DNA of 5,738 nucleotides. Origin: Balneolaceae bacterium (GTDB lineage Bacteria > Bacteroidota > Rhodothermia > Balneolales > Balneolaceae). A program made the position numbers and the translations under genes. Where the stretch lies: contig SKRK01000269.1 of NCBI GenBank assembly GCA_007118525.1, positions 1 through 5,738 of the forward strand, written 5' to 3'. Under the pieces are notes generated by a model. That model worked only from the letters and a program-made list of their open reading frames with translations, had not been told where the DNA came from and searched no databases. Positions 1 to 5,738 of this stretch are shown here, in pieces (positions within the stretch are counted from its first letter, which is position 1; every line of letters begins with the position of its first letter).

Positions 1-709
1 CACGCGCCTTGAATCTGAAGTCAGCCGAGGTTAATGCACCTACGGGACAAAGGTCTACGGTATTCAGTGAGTATGGGTCGTCAAACTCACGGCCGGGAGC
101 TGCGGTGGGGTAGTTTTTATCACCGCGTGAGGTAATGGTCAGCTGATGTGTTTTACTGATCTCCTCGGTAAAACGGGTACATCTGGTGCAATTTATACAT
201 CTCTCAGCATCGAGTACCACACGAGGGCCAAGCTGGACTCTTTTTGGCTTGTGAACTTTCTTTACTTCGAAACGGCTGCCTTCAGGTCCGTATTTATAGG
301 TTTGAATTTGAAGAGGGCACTCACCGGCCTGGTCACAAATAGGACAGTCGAGAGGGTGGTTAATCAGGATAAGTTCAAGATTATCTTTCTGTGCCCGTTT
401 CACAAGGTCATCGGTCTGCTGAGTCTTTACAACCATGCCATCGGCAATCATGATGTTGCATGAGGTCTGAAGCTTTGGAAACCAACGGATTACCCGTTCA
501 CCGGATTCATCTTTTTCATACTCGCCGGTTTCCCGGTCTTTTACCGGCTGACCAACCTTAACCATACACTGACGGCAATTTGCAGGAGCTGTCATAGAGG
601 GGTGATAACAGAAAAACGGAACCTCCATTCCCTGATCTTGGATAAACTGGAGAAGACGCTGCTCCCCTTCATATTCGTATCGTTTTCCGTCTATAAATAC
701 TTCAGGCAT
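1..709 (-). CDS. nuoG: NADH-quinone oxidoreductase subunit G, N-terminal part (runs off the left edge)
   Basis: Large iron-sulfur subunit of the complex I NADH module; it carries electrons from the NuoF flavin toward the membrane arm. I translated it directly from the minus strand: 236 codons are present and open to the window edge. Visible cluster ligands, in order: Cys34, Cys45, Cys48 and Cys84 for the ferredoxin-like [2Fe-2S] cluster N1b; His118, Cys122, Cys125 and Cys131 (HPLDCPICDQAGEC) for the His-ligated [4Fe-4S] cluster N5; Cys171, Cys174, Cys177 and Cys221 (CPVGAL) for N4. The roughly 35-residue loop between Cys48 and Cys84 resembles that of the Thermus homologue rather than being an anomaly. 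The molybdopterin-oxidoreductase-like C-terminal domain is outside the window. The start at 709 (ATG, MPEVFIDGKRY) is the natural family start. No clear Shine-Dalgarno precedes it. Unlike its neighbours it is separated from the upstream gene, by 258 bases holding a decayed insert. Confidence 0.96.
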   Translation of the reverse strand, partial: MPEVFIDGKRYEYEGEQRLLQFIQDQGMEVPFFCYHPSMTAPANCRQCMVKVGQPVKDRETGEYEKDESGERVIRWFPKLQTSCNIMIADGMVVKTQQTDDLVKRAQKDNLELILINHPLDCPICDQAGECPLQIQTYKYGPEGSRFEVKKVHKPKRVQLGPRVVLDAERCINCTRCTRFTEEISKTHQLTITSRGDKNYPTAAPGREFDDPYSLNTVDLCPVGALTSADFRFKAR

Positions 710-735
710 CGTTATTGATTGTAGATTTTTGATTG

Positions 736-773
736 ATGATTATTGAATTGCATCGTCCGGGTTCAATAATCAT
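736..773 (-). repeat. Perfect 12-bp hairpin upstream of nuoG
   Basis: ATGATTATTGAA at 736-747 is an exact reverse complement of TTCAATAATCAT at 762-773, with a 14-base loop (748-761). In the nuo mRNA it would form an AU-rich stem that ends about 27 bases before the nuoG start and overlaps the stop codon of the four-helix-bundle remnant. There is no U-tract after it, so it is not a classical rho-independent terminator. A role in mRNA processing or damping of nuoG expression is possible but only inferred. Confidence 0.6.
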
Positions 774-888
774 AATTTCTTTTGAGCACTCATCCTTGTA
801 ATCACAAAGACAGAAGTCAGCCCATGTGCTTCCTTCAATATTGACTCAACTAAACTTTTGTTCGTAATATAAATTCATCTTTATTCAT
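770..888 (-). pseudogene. Remnant of a small four-helix-bundle gene (23S rRNA intervening-sequence protein family), internally deleted
   Basis: Two short coding pieces on the minus strand look like the two ends of one gene. At 850-888 an ATG opens MNKDEFILRTKV and then hits TAG. From 856 to 770, in another frame, 28 residues follow that include ILKEAHGLTSVFV and end QKKL before TGA. From memory, stand-alone four-helix-bundle proteins of the 23S rRNA IVP type (TIGR02436/PF05635) commonly begin like MNKEEL-x-RTK and end with a motif like LLKEANELTAIFVAS-x-KT. Intact members are about 115 to 125 residues, so roughly two thirds of the middle is missing, with the junction near 850-856 and a frame change. 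It cannot encode a working protein. It sits between nuoF and nuoG inside flanking inverted repeats. The family match is recalled and not searched; chance similarity of short pieces is the main alternative, but finding both ends in the right order and spacing from the repeats argues against it. Confidence 0.6.
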
Positions 889-910
889 GATAATCTTGAT
901 TAATTGAGAA

Positions 911-931
911 TGTTGATAAAAATAATCAACA
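911..931 (-). repeat. Small hairpin at the other end of the intergenic insert
   Basis: TGTTGAT at 911-917 pairs exactly with ATCAACA at 925-931 around a 7-base loop. It partly overlaps the right arm of the long inverted repeat, mirroring the hairpin at 736-773 on the other side. Each end of the insert can therefore fold alone or pair with the opposite end. Confidence 0.45.
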
Positions 932-967
932 ATCATCAATCAAAAATCAAAAATTACCAATCAAATC

Positions 968-2263
968 CTACACTACCGCGTGCGCCGATTTCTTGCACCT
1001 TGCCTCAAACTCATCACGAAACCGGGTAATGGTATGTCGAACGGGCCAGGCGGCTGCATCAGCCAGGGCGCATATGGTTCGGCCTTCCATTTGGGTTGTG
1101 ATATCCAGAAGCAGGTCAAGATCTTTCACCTCGCCATTTCCGTTTTTGATTTTCAGCATAATTTTTTCAAGCCATCCTGTGCCTTCACGGCAGGGAGTAC
1201 ACTGCCCGCACGACTCGTGATGGTAAAAGTGAGTGATTCTCCAGAGCATATCTACCATGTCGGTATCTTCGTCCATCACAACCATCCCTGCAGTTCCAAG
1301 CATGGTTCCGGCGGTTCTGAGTGACTCGCTGTCCATAGTAATTCCTTCAAGCTGATCGGCCCTGAGTACAGGGGTTGATGACCCGCCGGGTATAACGGCT
1401 TTCAATTTCTTGCCATTTTTCATGCCTCCGGCAACGTCATTAATCAAATCCAAAATGGGTATTCCCGAAGGCAGCTCATAAACTCCCGGGCGGTTTACAT
1501 GTCCTGAAATACCATAAAGTATTGGACCCGGGTGATTCTCGGCGCCAATACTGCTAAACCAGCTGGCACCCCGGTTAATCACGCTTGGCACATGAGCCAG
1601 GGTCTCAATATTGTTAATCGTGGTTGGACGTCCCCACAACCCCTTTTGTGCAGGAAAAGGGGGCTTAACACGGGGGTATCCGCGCTTACCTTCAAGAGAT
1701 TCGAGCATGGAGGTTTCTTCACCGCAGATGTAGGCTCCGGCACCGTATGTGACATGAAAATCGACGCTGTAGTCCGAACCAAATATATTTTTTCCTATCA
1801 TGCCCTTGTCATAAGCATCCTGAATAGCTTTCTCCATCATCTTGATGTAGGCCAGATATTCACCGCGAATGTAGACGTAGATGGCAGTGATCTGCATGGC
1901 ATAGGCTGCTATAAGCGCGCCTTCAATAAATACATGGGGATTGTACTCAAAAATCTTCCGGTCTTTGAAGGTGCCCGGTTCAGATTCATCTCCATTGCAT
2001 GCAAGGTAGCGCGGACCACCATCGGCAGGGGGCATGAACGACCACTTTAACCCTGCGTTGAAACCGGCACCGCCGCGGCCTCTGATGTTGGCGGCTTTCA
2101 CTTCATCAACAACACTCTTTGAATCGGCCCACTTCTTTTTGTCTGTCAATACAGATTTAAGGGCAGAGTAACCGCCGTTTTTGATATAGACATCAATTTT
2201 GTGAATATCCTTCACATTGGGAATCAATACCGGCTCATAATTTTTCCAGTCTGCTGAGCTCAT
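968..2263 (-). CDS. nuoF: NADH-quinone oxidoreductase subunit F (NADH- and FMN-binding)
   Basis: The entry point of complex I: NADH binds here, passes a hydride to FMN, and electrons leave through [4Fe-4S] cluster N3. The protein is 431 residues, the usual length. A glycine-rich nucleotide-binding stretch RGRGGAGFNAGLKWSF lies at about 61-76, the FMN-contacting CNGDESEPGTFKDR at 89-102 (Glu95 lies where the acidic NADH-binding residue is expected), and GAGAYICGEETSMLESLEG at 174-192. The N3 ligands are SCGQCTPC (Cys352, Cys355, Cys358) plus Cys398 in RTICALADAAAWP. The ATG at 2263 follows the nuoE stop by 6 bases and gives a normal N-terminus. It is complete, with TAG at 968-970. It is the last gene of the tightly spaced block; the distance to nuoG is unusually long. 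Confidence 0.98.
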   Translation of the reverse strand: MSSADWKNYEPVLIPNVKDIHKIDVYIKNGGYSALKSVLTDKKKWADSKSVVDEVKAANIRGRGGAGFNAGLKWSFMPPADGGPRYLACNGDESEPGTFKDRKIFEYNPHVFIEGALIAAYAMQITAIYVYIRGEYLAYIKMMEKAIQDAYDKGMIGKNIFGSDYSVDFHVTYGAGAYICGEETSMLESLEGKRGYPRVKPPFPAQKGLWGRPTTINNIETLAHVPSVINRGASWFSSIGAENHPGPILYGISGHVNRPGVYELPSGIPILDLINDVAGGMKNGKKLKAVIPGGSSTPVLRADQLEGITMDSESLRTAGTMLGTAGMVVMDEDTDMVDMLWRITHFYHHESCGQCTPCREGTGWLEKIMLKIKNGNGEVKDLDLLLDITTQMEGRTICALADAAAWPVRHTITRFRDEFEARCKKSAHAVV

Positions 2264-2269
2264 AATATC

Positions 2270-2800
2270 TTATTTAACTTTTCTTAGCGGCATTTCAATT
2301 TCTTCGTACTCGGGCTCTTCATCCTTTTTAAGCATGTCGATCAATTTATCTGTCTTCTCGACCGTAAGATTATTGATGTACTTATCGTTGGTGATCTGAA
2401 GCATTGGTGCATACCCGCAGGCTCCCAGGCACTCAACTTCATTCAGGGTAAACTTGCCATCCTGTGTTGTTTCGCCCTTTTTTATTCCCAGCGTCTTTTC
2501 GAGGTGTTCCAGAATATCATACCCGCCACAAAGCTGACAGCTCAGGCAGGTACAAACATCAAGTACATACTTACCCTTTTTTTCCTTGTAGTACTGCGTG
2601 TAGAACGTAGCCACACCATGTACGTGCGCTTCGGGAAGGCCAAGAGTCTTGGCAACCAGTCGCTGAACTTCAGGCTCAACATGGCCAAACCGGTTTTGTG
2701 CAACCCAGAGAACCGGCAGCGTAGCCGGCATTACTTCAGGATACTTCGCCTTAATCTTTTCAATTTCTTTTAAATCTTCTTTTGTGAATTCGTATTCCAT
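2270..2800 (-). CDS. nuoE: NADH-quinone oxidoreductase subunit E (24 kDa, [2Fe-2S] N1a)
   Basis: Thioredoxin-like [2Fe-2S] subunit that packs against NuoF and holds cluster N1a, close to the flavin. I start it at the ATG at 2800, giving 176 residues beginning MEYEFTKEDLKEIEKI. The frame stays open to an ATG at 2845, but that start would add 15 residues not typical of the family and overlap nuoD by 41 bases; the 2800 start leaves a 4-base gap after the nuoD stop, matching the operon's spacing. An N-terminal helical region with PVLWVAQNRFGHV (29-41) and the GVATFYTQY motif (62-70) precede the cluster ligands Cys83 and Cys88 (C-x4-C), then Cys124 and Cys128 in ECLGACGYAPM. Two further cysteines, Cys85 and Cys91, sit around the first pair. 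The tail after about residue 158 is charged and acidic. Confidence 0.96.
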   Translation of the reverse strand: MEYEFTKEDLKEIEKIKAKYPEVMPATLPVLWVAQNRFGHVEPEVQRLVAKTLGLPEAHVHGVATFYTQYYKEKKGKYVLDVCTCLSCQLCGGYDILEHLEKTLGIKKGETTQDGKFTLNEVECLGACGYAPMLQITNDKYINNLTVEKTDKLIDMLKKDEEPEYEEIEMPLRKVK

Positions 2801-2804
2801 AATC

Positions 2805-4097
2805 TTATTTATCTGCTTCTCCCAATACCGGGTCCATTCCACCAATTATTACTACCGTGTCGGCAAGCATTTCACCATCCAGCATATTTTCCAGTATCTG
2901 CAGGTTTGTAAAAGAAGGTGCATTAATTTTTAATCTCCACGGATGGCCTGTTCCATCACTTTGAATGTAGTAGCCAAGTTCACCTTTCGGTGATTCTACG
3001 GCACTGTAAGTCTCTGCTCCTTCGGGTGGGCATATACCGGTATCGGTCATCATGAAGTCGTGAATCATTCCTTCCATCGAATAGTACACTTCATCTTTTG
3101 ATGGGTAAGCCTGTTTTGCATTGTCGGTTCGTACCGGGCCTTTGGGAAGTTTATCGAGGCACTGACGTATGATGCGAATACTTTCCGACATCTCTTCCAT
3201 TCTAACAAAATAGCGCGCCAGGTTATCACCCTCAAGCCGTGTTGGAACTTCAAATTCTACCTCGCTATAGCGCGCATATGGATTGAATCTACGGGTGTCC
3301 ATCGCAAAACCGGTCGCACGAAGTACCGGTCCGGTAGCTCCAAAACGAATTGCATCTTCTGTTTTCAAAACACCAACAGCTTCGTTCCGGTCAATGAAGA
3401 TCCGGTTTCTGTCGAGCAGCTTGTGATAGTCTTTGAGTTCATTGGGAAAAGTCTCAATAAACTCTTTGATAGCGCCCATGGCTTCATCGGTAATATCGTT
3501 TGCAACCCCTCCAATGCGGGAGTGAGAAACTGTAAACCGATGGCCGGCCAGGCGGTCCATAATATCATAAACTTTTTCTCTCTCTTTAAACGTCCAGATA
3601 AAGAAGGAGATAGCTCCGGCATCCATCACCATGGTTCCAAGCCAGAGAAGATGCGAGGAAATTCGTGCCAGTTCACAACCGATCATTCGAATGTAGTGGG
3701 CACGCTCGGGTACTTCAACACCGGAAATTTTTTCTACAGCAATGCACAGAGCCACATTGTTACTGTAAGGGGAGAGGTAGTCCATACGGTCGGTGTATGG
3801 CATAAACTCTTGGTAGGTTTTGTTCTCTGCAATTTTTTCCACACCGCGATGAAGATAGCCGATATCGACTTTGGTCTTTTCAATACTTTCACCGTTTAGC
3901 TGAAGGACCAGCCTGAGTACACCGTGAGTGGCAGGGTGCTGAGGCCCCATGTTGAGCACCATTTTGGTTGTAAGCGGATCGTCGTCATCCATCTCCTCAA
4001 TGGTGGTGTGTTTATCTTCCAGACTCTGGTAGAGCTTCTTCTGATGCTCTTTGAAGAATGTGGATTTTACCCTCGATTGAATGTCCGTTAATTTCAT
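2805..4097 (-). CDS. nuoD: NADH-quinone oxidoreductase subunit D (49 kDa, quinone pocket)
   Basis: Related to the large subunit of NiFe hydrogenases but without metal ligands; with NuoB it forms the pocket where quinone is reduced. The protein has 430 residues. The N-terminal motif GPQHPATHGVLRLVLQLNGE is at 51-70. By comparison with Thermus Nqo4, His58 corresponds to the quinone-contacting His38 and Tyr107 (in YTDRMDYLSPYSNN) to Tyr87; Asp159 corresponds to Asp139, thought to pair with the histidine. GYLHRGVEKIAE (80-91), RIGGVANDI (194-202) and ESPKGELGYYIQSDG (368-382) are further family blocks. About 50 residues precede the first motif, somewhat more than in Thermus, so the true start could be downstream, but the ATG at 4097 lies 9 bases after the nuoC stop and fits the spacing. 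It is not fused to NuoC, unlike in Escherichia coli. Confidence 0.98.
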   Translation of the reverse strand: MKLTDIQSRVKSTFFKEHQKKLYQSLEDKHTTIEEMDDDDPLTTKMVLNMGPQHPATHGVLRLVLQLNGESIEKTKVDIGYLHRGVEKIAENKTYQEFMPYTDRMDYLSPYSNNVALCIAVEKISGVEVPERAHYIRMIGCELARISSHLLWLGTMVMDAGAISFFIWTFKEREKVYDIMDRLAGHRFTVSHSRIGGVANDITDEAMGAIKEFIETFPNELKDYHKLLDRNRIFIDRNEAVGVLKTEDAIRFGATGPVLRATGFAMDTRRFNPYARYSEVEFEVPTRLEGDNLARYFVRMEEMSESIRIIRQCLDKLPKGPVRTDNAKQAYPSKDEVYYSMEGMIHDFMMTDTGICPPEGAETYSAVESPKGELGYYIQSDGTGHPWRLKINAPSFTNLQILENMLDGEMLADTVVIIGGMDPVLGEADK

Positions 4098-4106
4098 AAA
4101 ATGGTT

Positions 4107-4619
4107 CTATTCAGTGTCTGGTGTAGTGCCGGGCAGCTCGATGGAGCCTGGTATACCCAACAGTGGAAATTCTTTTCTGAGTGGAAAGTACCGGAAATCT
4201 TCAGGCATGAATATTCGACGTAAATCGGGGTGATTTCTAAAGTGGATACCGAACATATCGTACACTTCCCGTTCGTTCCAGCTGGCAGAAGGCCAAACCT
4301 CGTAAACAGAGTCCACTTCGGGATTCTCTTCTTCACACCTTACTTTTAAAAATACTCTTGATCCCTCTTTGAATGAGATCATGTTGTAAACCACTTCAAA
4401 GCGTTCCTCAGATGTATAGCGGTCAATTCCGAATAGGTCTGAGAGGTAAATATATTCAAGTTCATCTTTCATGAAATAGCAGATTTTAACAATTGAATCT
4501 GCATCGACTCGAATAAATGTGATACCTGTGGATTGGTACACTTCGATAACTTCTTTCGAGAACTTCTCTGAAAGTGCATCAACTACTCTTTGCAATGGTT
4601 CTGATAGTTCTAAACTCAT
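4107..4619 (-). CDS. nuoC: NADH-quinone oxidoreductase subunit C (30 kDa)
   Basis: Structural subunit of the complex I connecting arm, holding NuoD and the NuoG side together; it carries no cofactor. The protein is 170 residues, the usual size for an unfused NuoC. The N-terminal half is the variable alpha/beta domain, with the conserved block YLSDLFGIDRY at 58-68. The family signature follows as WNEREVYDMFGIHFRNHPDL (114-133) and RRIFMPEDFRYFPLRKEFPL (134-153). The ATG at 4619 lies 4 bases beyond the nuoB stop and the gene ends 9 bases before nuoD. The last 15 residues (GSIELPGTTPDTE end) look like an unstructured tail. Confidence 0.97.
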   Translation of the reverse strand: MSLELSEPLQRVVDALSEKFSKEVIEVYQSTGITFIRVDADSIVKICYFMKDELEYIYLSDLFGIDRYTSEERFEVVYNMISFKEGSRVFLKVRCEEENPEVDSVYEVWPSASWNEREVYDMFGIHFRNHPDLRRIFMPEDFRYFPLRKEFPLLGIPGSIELPGTTPDTE

Positions 4620-4623
4620 ATTC

Positions 4624-5106
4624 TTAGGTATCGAGCATTACGGAGTGCTCTGTTTTGATTTTGTCTTGTATCTTCATCAGGGCGTGAATCACAGCGTCGG
4701 GCCGCGGCGGGCACCCGGAGATGTAGGCATCTACCGGAAGAAAATTGTCTACTCCCTGAACCACACCATAGCACCGGTGCATGCCACCGGTAGATGCGCA
4801 GGCTCCCATAGCGATACACCATTTAGGATCGGGCATCTGATCCCAGATTCTGCGGATTGCATGCGACATTTTGTATGAGCACCAACCTGCAACGATCATT
4901 ACATCGCTCTGACGCGGGGAGAAACGCATTACCTCAGATCCAAACCGGGATACATCATAGCGTGGCCCGGCAAATGCCATCATCTCAATGGCACAACAGG
5001 CCAGACCCATGGGCATTGGCCATGCTGCATTAGCACGCGACCAATTGACAAGGGTGTCAATTTTTGTAGTTAAATAACCTTCACCAAGTGCGCTTTCTAA
5101 TCCCAT
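4624..5106 (-). CDS. nuoB: NADH-quinone oxidoreductase subunit B (cluster N2)
   Basis: Holds [4Fe-4S] cluster N2, the last electron carrier before quinone, at the interface with NuoD. The 160-residue protein shows all four ligands: the tandem pair Cys37-Cys38 in [10 protein letters not shown], Cys103 in MGACASTGG and Cys132 in [23 protein letters not shown] (45-56) and QMPDPKW (90-96) are other family blocks. The stretch [15 protein letters not shown] (72-86) differs from the usual AGTVTxKM wording: Trp75 and Cys76 replace small or aliphatic residues. Additional cysteines are at 97 and 112. It starts 2 bases after the nuoA stop and ends 4 bases before nuoC, so translational coupling is likely. 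Confidence 0.98.
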   Translation of the reverse strand: MGLESALGEGYLTTKIDTLVNWSRANAAWPMPMGLACCAIEMMAFAGPRYDVSRFGSEVMRFSPRQSDVMIVAGWCSYKMSHAIRRIWDQMPDPKWCIAMGACASTGGMHRCYGVVQGVDNFLPVDAYISGCPPRPDAVIHALMKIQDKIKTEHSVMLDT

Positions 5107-5108
5107 AA

Positions 5109-5498
5109 TTACATTTGTGTAGCTTCATATTTAATTTTCTTCATATCCCAATCAAGGGTTCCTGCTTTGAGTGTATAAAGCAGACCAATGAATAGTATTA
5201 CTATAAATACTACCATAGCTATAAACGTTCCTGTTCCATGCTCCATAAAACGAACAGCCCATGGATAAATAAATACCACTTCAAGATCGAATATGATAAA
5301 CTCCATGGCCACCAGGTAGAAAGCAATCGAGTAACGTTCTTTGGCTTGCCCTACGGGATCCATACCGCTCTCGTATGGATTCAATTTGTTTTTATTGGGC
5401 CGAAAAGGTCCAAGAAGCCTGGAGAGCGACATTAAAAGCACTGCCAGCACCAATGCAACGCCAATCAATACCAGAATAGGATAATATTGTTCAAGCAT
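5109..5498 (-). CDS. nuoA: NADH-quinone oxidoreductase subunit A (membrane subunit)
   Basis: Small inner-membrane subunit at the junction between the peripheral and membrane arms of complex I; its long loop lines the quinone entry region. The 129-residue protein has three predicted membrane helices, at about 7-28, 58-79 and 93-112. The loop contains the signature [18 protein letters not shown] (40-57), and helix two carries [17 protein letters not shown] with the membrane-embedded acidic residues Asp71 and Glu73 (and Glu66). It is the first gene of the operon, with a promoter candidate immediately upstream. The ATG at 5498 is chosen because it gives the usual short hydrophobic N-terminus. No good Shine-Dalgarno precedes it; the leader just upstream is AT-rich, as is common in Bacteroidota-like genomes. 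Confidence 0.97.
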   Translation of the reverse strand: MLEQYYPILVLIGVALVLAVLLMSLSRLLGPFRPNKNKLNPYESGMDPVGQAKERYSIAFYLVAMEFIIFDLEVVFIYPWAVRFMEHGTGTFIAMVVFIVILFIGLLYTLKAGTLDWDMKKIKYEATQM

Positions 5499-5525
5499 GA
5501 AATTTCGTCATATTATTTTGATCGT

Positions 5526-5554
5526 AAATTACCGTCAGATTAACGGAATGTCAA
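5526..5554 (-). promoter_or_regulatory. Candidate promoter for the nuo operon
   Basis: On the minus strand TTGACA (5554-5549) is followed by a 17-base spacer and TAATTT (5531-5526). Transcription would begin near 5519, leaving a leader of about 20 bases before the nuoA ATG at 5498. The -10 also partly fits the TAnnTTTG form known for Bacteroidota. Position, spacing and strand all agree, but AT-rich DNA gives chance matches. Confidence 0.55.
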
Positions 5555-5602
5555 CGTAATAGCGGCAGGAATATAGCAGGTTTTACATCCAAAATAGAAC
5601 TG

Positions 5603-5615
5603 TTTTTTTAAAAAA
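5603..5615. promoter_or_regulatory. T7A6 tract upstream of the nuo promoter
   Basis: Seven T residues (5603-5609) followed by six A residues (5610-5615), containing a 12-base self-complementary core. It starts about 50 bases upstream of the candidate -35 hexamer. Such tracts can bend DNA or act as an upstream element; the role here is inferred. Confidence 0.3.
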
Positions 5616-5673
5616 TATGATCTTGAAAAGAGATCCCGCTGAATTGAAGTTGCTATTAAATGTGAGTTTCCCA

Positions 5674-5685
5674 TAGGGATCCCTA
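5674..5685. repeat. Palindrome TAGGGATCCCTA with flanking complementary ends
   Basis: A perfect 12-base palindrome. After one A/C mismatch, the flanks CCC (5670-5672) and GGG (5687-5689) also pair, extending the symmetry to 20 bases. It lies about 120 bases upstream of the nuo promoter candidate. It could be an operator, part of a REP-like element, or the end of an upstream gene's terminator region. Confidence 0.45.
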
Positions 5686-5690
5686 CGGGG

Positions 5691-5715
5691 CGGGATAAAA
5701 GCTAATTTTATCCCG
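5691..5715. repeat. Perfect 10-bp inverted repeat with 5-base loop
   Basis: CGGGATAAAA (5691-5700) and TTTTATCCCG (5706-5715) pair exactly around GCTAA. There is no T-run after the stem on either strand, so it is not a standard rho-independent terminator, although it could still mark the 3' end of a gene beyond the right edge. It sits 5 bases from the neighbouring palindrome and shares its GGGAT/ATCCC core. Confidence 0.6.
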
Positions 5716-5738
5716 AAAGCCTTCGAGACTCTTCCCCC

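Larger units (their letters stand above)
725..947. repeat. Inverted repeats enclosing the nuoF-nuoG intergenic insert
   Basis: The left arm (725-746) and right arm (926-947) are reverse complements over 22 bases with one mismatch, including 17 identical bases in a row (ATTTTTGATTGATGATT at 725-741 against 931-947). Both arms belong to a TTGATT/TGATGATT low-complexity pattern that spreads a little further out, to about 714 and 958. The arms enclose the four-helix-bundle remnant symmetrically, so they look like the ends of one inserted unit. In the operon mRNA they could pair into a long AU-rich stem. I see no transposase and no obvious target-site duplication. Confidence 0.75.
5499..5738. other. 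Non-coding region upstream of the nuo operon
   Basis: No convincing gene is present. Besides the promoter candidate, A/T tract and two palindromes listed separately, the only open frame of note is a 44-codon one on the minus strand (5540-5674) that starts inside the palindrome, runs through the promoter and resembles nothing I recognise. The neighbouring gene on the right must lie outside the window. Confidence 0.6.

Noticed and set aside
146..463. A 105-codon plus-strand ORF opposite nuoG.
   Set aside because: It lies wholly antisense to the clear NuoG coding sequence with its iron-sulfur ligands; it is a shadow frame.
702..773. A 23-codon open frame on the minus strand (MIIEPGRC...) whose stop overlaps the nuoG start, a possible leader peptide.
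   Set aside because: It begins exactly in the hairpin stem and has no ribosome binding site or family resemblance; it is best explained as a by-product of the repeat sequence in the decayed insert.
702..848. A cysteine-rich reading (WADFCLCDYKDECSKE) in a third minus-strand frame across the nuoF-nuoG gap.
   Set aside because: It has no start codon before the cysteine-rich part and overlaps the better-supported four-helix-bundle C-terminal frame.
1532..2050. A 172-codon plus-strand ORF opposite nuoF.
   Set aside because: Antisense to highly conserved NuoF motifs, with no protein-family features of its own.
2801..2845. A 15-residue N-terminal extension of NuoE starting at 2845.
   Set aside because: It would overlap the end of nuoD and adds residues unlike the family; the start at 2800 fits both family length and operon spacing.
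5490..5511. A six-codon ORF (MTKFHA) overlapping the nuoA start, possibly a regulatory uORF.
   Set aside because: Too short and lacking any signal; expected by chance in an AT-rich leader.
5540..5674. A 44-codon minus-strand ORF upstream of nuoA.
   Set aside because: Starts inside a palindrome, runs through the promoter candidate, has no recognisable motif and no ribosome binding site.

Overview
The window holds the front two thirds of a respiratory complex I (proton-pumping NADH:quinone oxidoreductase, NDH-1) operon, entirely on the minus strand. Reading in the direction of transcription (right to left) the order is nuoA (5109-5498), nuoB (4624-5106), nuoC (4107-4619), nuoD (2805-4097), nuoE (2270-2800), nuoF (968-2263) and the 5' part of nuoG (1-709, running off the left edge). 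nuoA to nuoF are packed with gaps of only 2 to 9 bases, as expected for one transcript. The gene products cover the membrane-anchoring subunit NuoA, the peripheral connecting arm with terminal cluster N2 and the quinone pocket (NuoB, NuoC, NuoD), and the NADH-oxidising module (NuoE, NuoF, NuoG). Electrons would pass from NADH to FMN in NuoF, through the NuoF and NuoG iron-sulfur chain, to N2 in NuoB and to quinone at the NuoB/NuoD interface. The proton-pumping membrane subunits (nuoH-N) would lie beyond the left edge.

The organism is probably a member of the Bacteroidota/Balneolota/Rhodothermota group. The hints are separate nuoC and nuoD genes, a full NADH module inside the operon, moderate AT richness, weak or absent Shine-Dalgarno sequences, and an intergenic element made of TTGATTGATGATT-type repeats around a four-helix-bundle gene remnant. 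This is an inference; no single marker here is decisive.

The one break in the packing is the 258-base gap between nuoF and nuoG (710-967). On the minus strand it contains what looks like the wreck of a small 'four helix bundle' gene (the family of 23S rRNA intervening-sequence proteins): a 12-residue start followed almost directly, in another frame, by a 28-residue C-terminal end, with the middle deleted. It is enclosed by 22-base inverted repeats that match at 21 positions, and each end also has its own local hairpin. I read this as an inserted, internally deleted cassette sitting inside an essential respiratory operon. It is the most interesting thing in the window.

The 240 bases upstream of nuoA (5499-5738) contain no convincing gene. 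They hold a good sigma-70-like promoter for the operon (TTGACA, 17-base spacer, TAATTT) ending about 20 bases before the nuoA start, a T7A6 tract, and near the right edge two adjacent perfect palindromes.
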